The notes below the pieces were generated by a model. That model searched no databases. It was not told where the DNA came from and worked only from the letters and a program-made list of their open reading frames with translations. Source: Ceratobasidium sp. AG-K (taxonomy: Eukaryota > Basidiomycota > Agaricomycetes > Cantharellales > Ceratobasidiaceae). Taken from it: a stretch of 64,000 nt of DNA. The stretch covers positions 5,456,001-5,520,000 of the forward strand of contig JAWNGF010000002.1 in the NCBI GenBank assembly GCA_037039685.1. Reading direction: 5' to 3'. The position numbers and the translations under genes are program-made. Below, in pieces: positions 58,213-64,000 of this stretch; position 1 is the stretch's first letter; every line of letters begins with the position of its first letter.

Positions 58213-59757
58213 ACAAGTTGCCTAGCTGTTTGCCGGGGATATACGTTACAGTAATGAGATCGATTTACGCAGTATCCTGATATTAATAGATTTCTCACTT
58301 CATTTTTGGTTGATTGGACAGACACTCATTGATTGAGTGTCGCATGATGTGTTTCTCGCGACAAGGCGGCTCTAAACAATCTTACAAGGTGGTATATGCA
58401 CCCGAAGTTGCAACCTAAGTTGGCCTTATGGAAGGACTAGAACCTCAAGGCCATTTGGCTCGCCTTAACCGGCAAGTGTTCATGGTTGAGTCGCCCATTG
58501 CTCATTTAATCTACTACTGCAGCCGTTAAAAGCGGGGAGTCGCTTACGGCTCATGATGTGGCTGCATCACTCACGGCCTCCAGACATCTTCAAACCCAGT
58601 TTGTGATATGACCGACACTGAGGCTTGTGCAGTATTTCTTGGGGGGTGGTGCCGGCGTATAAGAATTCAGTATAGGAGGGAGCGTACATGATCTTGCGGG
58701 TTTGTTTACGTACAGAGCACATACACTAAATTTGACAGTCTGCTGTAATGTTGCACTGTTGCTAGTAAACTCGTCGCATAGCCAGGCAGTGGCATGCACC
58801 CTTCTAATTACAGCGGTTAGATTGGCCAACGACTGCGTGTGGCTGCGTTGGGTGAAACTTGTTATACTTGCACGTGCATGTGTAGTCGCACTTTTGACAA
58901 TGGCACTGTACTCTGGGTGTCTTGGCACCACGTCCGGCGTTTCTTCATTCCGAGACCGTACGATCAGGATTATTGAACAGTGGCCGAAGCACCTGCTGTG
59001 TGGTCGATGATTCGACCAATTGGAGACACGGAGGCTTTGTTCAAGCTTGCAAGGCATAGTGGAGCGCAAGGTTCCTGGTATGCAAGGGAATGGTGGAAGG
59101 CACAAGGTTCGCATGTGCATCTGGTGCACTTGATGACTGACAGCCACAGGTTGGACGCAGCCCTGCGGCAATGTAATCTGTATCCGGGTATCGCGGAATG
59201 TGAAAGGAAGCCCTCCTTCGTCATTGCCGCGGCGTGTTCAATGTTCAGTAGGCGCATATACCAGCGTGATGGAGGCTGCCGGTTGGCCGAGGAAGACCGA
59301 GCAAGTACGGCACCACCAGAATTTTAATTGACAGATCAGTGATCGAAGGATTGTACAACACTGCCCCGTTGATTGTGTAACGTTGCACTCGACAAGTCAT
59401 TATATACCGAGGTGCATGTGAATGCTAGAAAAGGATAATTGAAGGTTGTCTGAGGGAAAACTAGCGCCCAGGGATCTCGACTTGGGTATGTGCTCCCAAC
59501 CAGGGGGCAACCGGACGTAAAGATACATTGGTTCCGTTCCACAAAAGGCTCTTTCTAGTATAAGAATGTTGTCTTGTTGCTGCGGCGTCTACCTGAGGCC
59601 GCTGGGCGGCGTATCAAGAGCCTAGTATGGAAATGCTCATCAATTCGAGAGCTAGAGGCTGTCCCCAAGGGATGTATAAACCAAGAGAGGCGTGCGGTAG
59701 AGTGCTCCATCATTCCCCATACACCTACCATCTTTCTTAGGCCTTACGGTTACTGCC
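58213..59757. other. 1.5-kb gap without a recognised gene
   Basis: The longest frame (58590-59171, minus, 193 codons) is Ser/Thr/His-rich, has no recognisable domain and overlaps other chance frames on the opposite strand. No RNA gene or repeat recognised. Confidence 0.4.
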
Positions 59758-61312
59758 ATGGCAGACTTCATCTCACACAACAGTACCGGGCCTATCGACT
59801 GCAGCATACCGGATATTGCAAGCAAGTTTAACGACAAACAAGGCCCTCAAACCTGTCATGTCTGTCTATCCACCGGAGCGGTGGTCGGACTTGCGGTGAG
59901 TACCAGTGACAGCCACTGTTTGTATCGACGACGCCTGACTCGGGGCGATTCTCAGTTTCATGCGCAGACTGGATTGATATCTTTGGGAGCCTTGCTCGTA
60001 TTGTTACTCATCATCGTAGTGCGTAGTTATTTGCCAGAAGCCGGGAAATTTATTGAGCCACCTTATTAGCGGAACTATAGGCGTAATCTCCGCAAACCTA
60101 ATTTGGGACGATGGCGCCTATTTCGGGGCAATGTTGACATACTCATGGTACGCTTATCGGACTATTGAACCAATTTAATATCATTGTTAATATTCGATTG
60201 TAGCTTAACTTGATCATATCCGATATTGTAATGTCACTCGGAGCCATATCCGATATCCACTGGGCCAAGGAGCGCCAGGTCTACTGTGGCGGCTACTGCG
60301 ATGCCCAGGGGGTGCTGCAGACGATTGGGGAGACAGCGGCGGCGTTATCAACACTCGCCGTCTCCGTCTACACATTTTTCACTGTCAACTCCAACCGCCG
60401 ACTGCCATATAGACCATGGGTTTGCCTTGGCGTGGTTGTCGTAATATGGCTCTGGGTCCTGTTGTGGTCGCTCATCATCCTTGGAAAGTATGACGACCCT
60501 GGTGTTTCAAACGATGGGACTCGTGATGTCCTGCGAGGGTATACGCCTACGCCTTGGTGTAAGCTTTCCTTGTGTATAGATGTGTAAGGAGCTATTAACC
60601 ATATGCATTTAGGGTGCTGGATAAACGGGAGATATATGGCTATACGCGTTGTGGCAGAGTATTTATGGTAAGTTAGCTAGATTTGTATTCACGAATTTAT
60701 TCTGAATAGCATGTAGGTTGTGGATTGCCGGTATTTGCACCATCGGGCTCTACGTGCCCGCCTATTATATCGCTCGGAATCAGAATAATCGTACCCGCAA
60801 TAACCAAAGGCCCGCTAGAAGACAGAGTATTGCAAGTGTCAGCACTATTGACGAGGGTAACGAAGCTGTAAAGCTTTTATGGTAAGACAAAGTGTAACGT
60901 GAGAGTTGAAGCTCATCCAACACACAGGTACCCATTGGCTTACACGCTATGCGTACTTCCCTTATCAATTATTCGATGGGCAGGCTTTGCACACCCCAAG
61001 CTCTACGACCGGCCAGAAATTATGCCGGCATCAATGGTTTTCAGCTCAATATTCAACCTCATGGGCTTGATCAACGTCGTCCTAATATTCTGGACACGGC
61101 CTGCAATCCTCCTTATTGGCTCGGATGGAACGTTACCCCCAGGAGATCCTGGGTTCGTGGACAAGGACGAGGAGGAAATTCATTTGCCTCGCATACCCGA
61201 GGGAGAACCCCCTCAAGGAGCTCGACAAGAAGGTGATTTGCTTGATCCTGGTAACCCCGGCAACCCGTTTGGTGGACCAGATATTATCAGAATCCCCCGC
61301 GATGAGCTATAG
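59758..61312 (+). CDS. Seven-helix receptor, cAMP-receptor-like/Git3-type GPCR
   Basis: Predicted G-protein-coupled receptor at the plasma membrane, resembling the fungal cAMP-receptor-like and carbon-sensing group. The ATG at 59758 gives MADFISHNSTGPIDCS with an N-glycosylation site (NST). Helices read across introns: 1 GLISLGALLVLLLIIV, 2 LNLIISDIVMSLGAI, 3 LQTIGETAAALSTLAVSVYT with a preceding Cys-rich loop (YCGGYCDAQG), 4 WVCLGVVVVIWLWVLLWSLI, a PTPWCWINGRYMAIRVVAEY segment, 5 LWIAGICTIGLYVPAYYI, 6 YPLAYTLCVLPLSIIRWAGF, 7 NLMGLINVVLIFWTRPAILL. The third cytoplasmic loop is short and basic (RNQNNRTRNNQRPARRQS). The acidic, Pro-rich tail ends PRDEL. The exon encoding RNYRRNLRKPNLGRWRLF starts at an AG inside 60069-60071. 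Ligand unknown. Confidence 0.78.
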
Positions 61313-62651
61313 GCTTAACTAGTCTGTGTTTTGACGTGTAAGATTAGCTTTTCTAGCACTGTATTTACGATAAACGTCTAGCTTGAAACAAGAAATTCGC
61401 AGATGGACCACACCTATCTGTCCATTATTGATTCTGTAAATGTATTAGTGTCCTTATTGCGACTATTACACAACACAAGCCTTGCTGTGGACTACGATCT
61501 TTGAGGACAGACTCCGAGGGAACAGGCTGTGGAACTGCAAATGTGGATGCTATAGCAATGGGCCGGGTACTAGATGTGAGAAACTGAGAAGCAGCGTTCA
61601 ATCTCAACAAATCTCGTCGACAAACATAAAGTGTGTCCGAGTTTGAACGTCGACCCCAATACCCTGGGTTCGAAACAACATATACGCACATCGTGGGACA
61701 TAAGTCAGCAGCTCACTTACCCGCGCGATTATGGGTGCAACGCAAAGTCATTGCACTACATTCAATTAATTCGTTGCAGGATTTCAAAGTTGGAACGTGA
61801 TGTCACCGATGTGTACATATGGCTTGAAATCGCCGGTGCATATAATAGCAGGCTTGAAGCAGCGCCTAGTTCAACCGAGCAAAGTTCGAGGCTGGAGTGA
61901 TGGGAAATGGAGAGTCTGATAGAAGGGCGTTAGAGAAATCGAAACCAGGTCATCTCAGGTAGCTTAGTTTCGAGAATCATGATTCTCGAAAAGATTAACG
62001 CAGTTCGATTGGAGAGGACTTTGGAATGGGGTAATAGGACATGAACTATATGGCGGAAGGGCGTTCGAGCAACCGTAAGACGCTCGCCTCAGGCACACGT
62101 AGCTTGGTTTCAAAAAATAATATGATTCAAAGCGCATATATCTACAAAGCTACGTCATAATATGATGTCCCTGAGTACGGAACGTCCTTGGGTCAGTGTG
62201 TGTATCGCCTGCCGAAAATATTGAGTTACTCTCTGTTGGTGTCCTCATACTAGTATAACTGGAAATGCTGGTAAAGTGTTGCGCTGCACTCTTACCAAAC
62301 AACTTGGTTAAGTTTCGGGCAACAAGCACCAATGGATTTACTGTGAGTGGGAACTCTCTACACCGCATACATGGACCTATCCCAACGAGGCTGATTCCGA
62401 GCAGGGCTTCCAAGGTACAGTAGATAAGGTGCCCAGTCGCACATCTACCGGTCGATGATCCTAAGGCGAACCAAAGCAGAGCAACCGTAAAATTGGCGGG
62501 TCTACTACCCACAGCAGGTAGGTTGACAGGATGCAAAGGAAAGTTGTTTACAATCGTACGATGAATTAGGGGACGAATCTAGGAGAGCCGCACTGGAACA
62601 AAAAATAGCTCTGGACAACTGAACGAAAGGCAGCAAACCGAGAAACGTAGC
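61313..62651. other. 1.3-kb gap without a recognised gene
   Basis: Lies between the 3' ends of the receptor and the ELMO gene, which converge. Short frames on both strands (for example 62150-62536 minus) show no known domain. Two similar stretches (about 61970 and 62105, AGCTT.GTTT.....AAT.ATGATTC) hint at a small degenerate direct repeat. Confidence 0.4.
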
Positions 62652-64000
62652 CTAAGCAAAGAAAAAGTTGGTATCGGAAGGCGGCATACCCGGGGGTAAA
62701 TGAGCAGGAATTTCGGCCTTTTCCCCAGATAAATCTATTTGAGCAAGGTTCAAGTCAGTACTACCAAATGATTGACCTGCGAATCTGGGACTCACCAAGC
62801 AATTTAATTTTCAACCCAATCTCAGTCAATGCTTGGACAAACTCTGCCGTCTCAGTGGTCGCAACGTGCCCTCCATCTTTACGCAACATATTCAACCCGT
62901 CAGTCCAGTCGGAAAACCGGGAAGCATTCTCCGCAACTTGGTCGGCGAGGGAATGTTTGGATGGTTGATGTTGGTCGGATTGGTCTCGTGATCGCTCTGT
63001 CATGAGCGAAAAGGAGAGCGGGGAAATGGTAGGTGGCGACAATGGAGACGTCACATCCCCGCTCCCATAAGCTACATTGTGAGGGACAGCACAGGTCGCT
63101 GTGGCGACTTCAGCGATGGAAGCGACTTCGACTTTTGAGTTGAGATTTGAATTAGCAGGGCGCAGTCCGGGGGGGGGGGGGCACTTACTACGCTCGGGGA
63201 GGTCTTCAATGCCGCCACGCATGGGTATCTTCATAGCACTATCTATATAGTAAATGTAGCGCATGGTTCTGTCCTAAATACGATGACATAATTAGTCAAC
63301 AAGACGTTGGTATTTGAATTCAGATACATACCAACCGCATGAATCGCCAAGGTCGCTGCGGCCTAATAGGAGCGCTATACGACTCTCGTGCAGCAACGGA
63401 GCCTGCAGGTACGCCGTTTACAAACCACGCACCCTGCATCAAGCATTGGATTCGTTGCTGACGCACAAAAGCGTACGACTCCTTGTACAGCTTTGCGCGG
63501 AGATTGCTATCCCGCCCCAGTTAACAGTCAGCTGAGTTTGAAGAGAGTGGAATCCAACATACCGGACAGGGGGTTTATTGAGTAGGTCGTCGGTAAGTTC
63601 CAGCTCCTTCATCTGGCGCTCGCGGATATCACGATATTCACTATTGACAAAATCTGATTCCATCTAGTCGAAGTCAGTAGAGCGCGCAACGCGTACGCTT
63701 GAATTTCAGCGATTACCTCATGCCACGGCCGTGTGCTCTCGTCGCGTAATGCTAGTTTAATCCTATGAGAGTATTAGTGACTGCAACAGTACACAGAAAT
63801 TTGGTAGACACATACTGGCTCTGAACCAACGCTGCAACCCGGGCAAAATCGTCCGATCCCGCCGCACTCTCGCTCCATAACCTGAGCCAGTTTGAGTGAT
63901 TGATCCCTATCCCAACTTGTAACATACCGAAGGAAAAGGTGCAAGGCAATGGTGTGTACTCGATGAAACGCAAGGAAAAAAGGCAAGAACGAGGTGGAAG
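62652..64000 (-). CDS. ELMO/CED-12 family protein, C-terminal half (5' end outside window)
   Basis: ELMO proteins pair with DOCK-type exchange factors to activate Rac at the membrane. The gene runs leftward and enters from the right edge. Exons read in order: SDFVNSEYRDIRERQMKELE, an intron, NLRAKLYKESYAFVRQQRIQ and CLMQGAWFVNG, an intron, DRTMRYIYYIDSAMKIP, EDLPER, an intron containing a G/C homopolymer, VEVASIAEVATATCAVPHNV, SPPTISPLSFSLM, then WTDGLNMLRKDGGH, ALTEIGLKIKLLDLSGE and a Pro-rich end (IPAHLPPGMPPSD), stopping at 62652. This order is the helical segment, PH domain and LLDL-plus-Pro-tail arrangement of animal ELMO proteins. The ELMO domain itself should lie beyond 64000. The Pro-rich end probably binds a DOCK SH3 domain. 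Confidence 0.82.
63169..63181 (+). repeat. G13 homopolymer in an ELMO intron
   Basis: Thirteen G in a row (C on the coding strand), inside the intron just downstream of its GTAAGT donor. Length is likely variable or imprecise. Confidence 0.9.

Noticed and set aside
58590..59171. 193-codon minus-strand frame as a gene
   Set aside because: No domain, no signal peptide, composition like random sequence, overlapped by chance frames on the other strand.
62150..62536. 128-codon minus-strand frame
   Set aside because: Unrecognisable sequence in a convergent intergenic region; no support.

Overview
The window is a nuclear segment of a filamentous fungus. It has dense genes, many 45-60 bp introns with GT-AG or GC-AG borders, and TACTAAC-like branch sites. 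The protein set points to Basidiomycota, class Agaricomycetes: an Ubc2/Ste50-type adaptor with SAM, RA and two SH3 domains, Doa10, an SRPK, and multi-module surface proteins. A Rhizoctonia/Ceratobasidium relative is my guess; nothing in the sequence proves the genus.

Layout. 1-6.5 kb: the 3' end of a Ser/Pro-rich gene, then two tandem MFS transporters, the second missing one base. 6.6-23.7 kb: three repeats of a two-gene cassette on the minus strand. Each cassette holds a TAP-like alpha/beta hydrolase (TAP-A, B, C) and a modular surface protein (PSP1, a relic, PSP2). A 681-bp inverted-repeat element lies in one cassette and is absent from the matching site of the next. 24-38.8 kb: five more surface-protein genes head to tail on the minus strand (PSP3-PSP7), sharing a promoter block. 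PSP and TAP-A/B/C are labels used only here.

39-64 kb is a conserved housekeeping block: Ste50/Ubc2 adaptor (-), Ipi3 (+), CDK7/Kin28 (-), Doa10 (+), SRPK (+), a DnaJ-X protein (+), a seven-helix receptor (+), and the C-terminal half of an ELMO/CED-12 protein (-).

The accessory half is the unusual part. PSP proteins have a signal peptide, two or three repeats of a beta-sandwich-like module of about 180 residues (signature [AV]xYGxP, a Cys pair, LLWxxxxLD, and a closing aromatic strand), a Pro-rich stalk, one membrane helix and a cytoplasmic tail that ranges from very short to several hundred residues ending in an RG-rich box. Several copies carry single-base indels or a nonsense codon. The conserved genes next door read cleanly through the parts I translated, so the arrays look like a birth-and-death family rather than bad sequence. 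The family resembles a surface-recognition or adhesion array, but its function is unknown.
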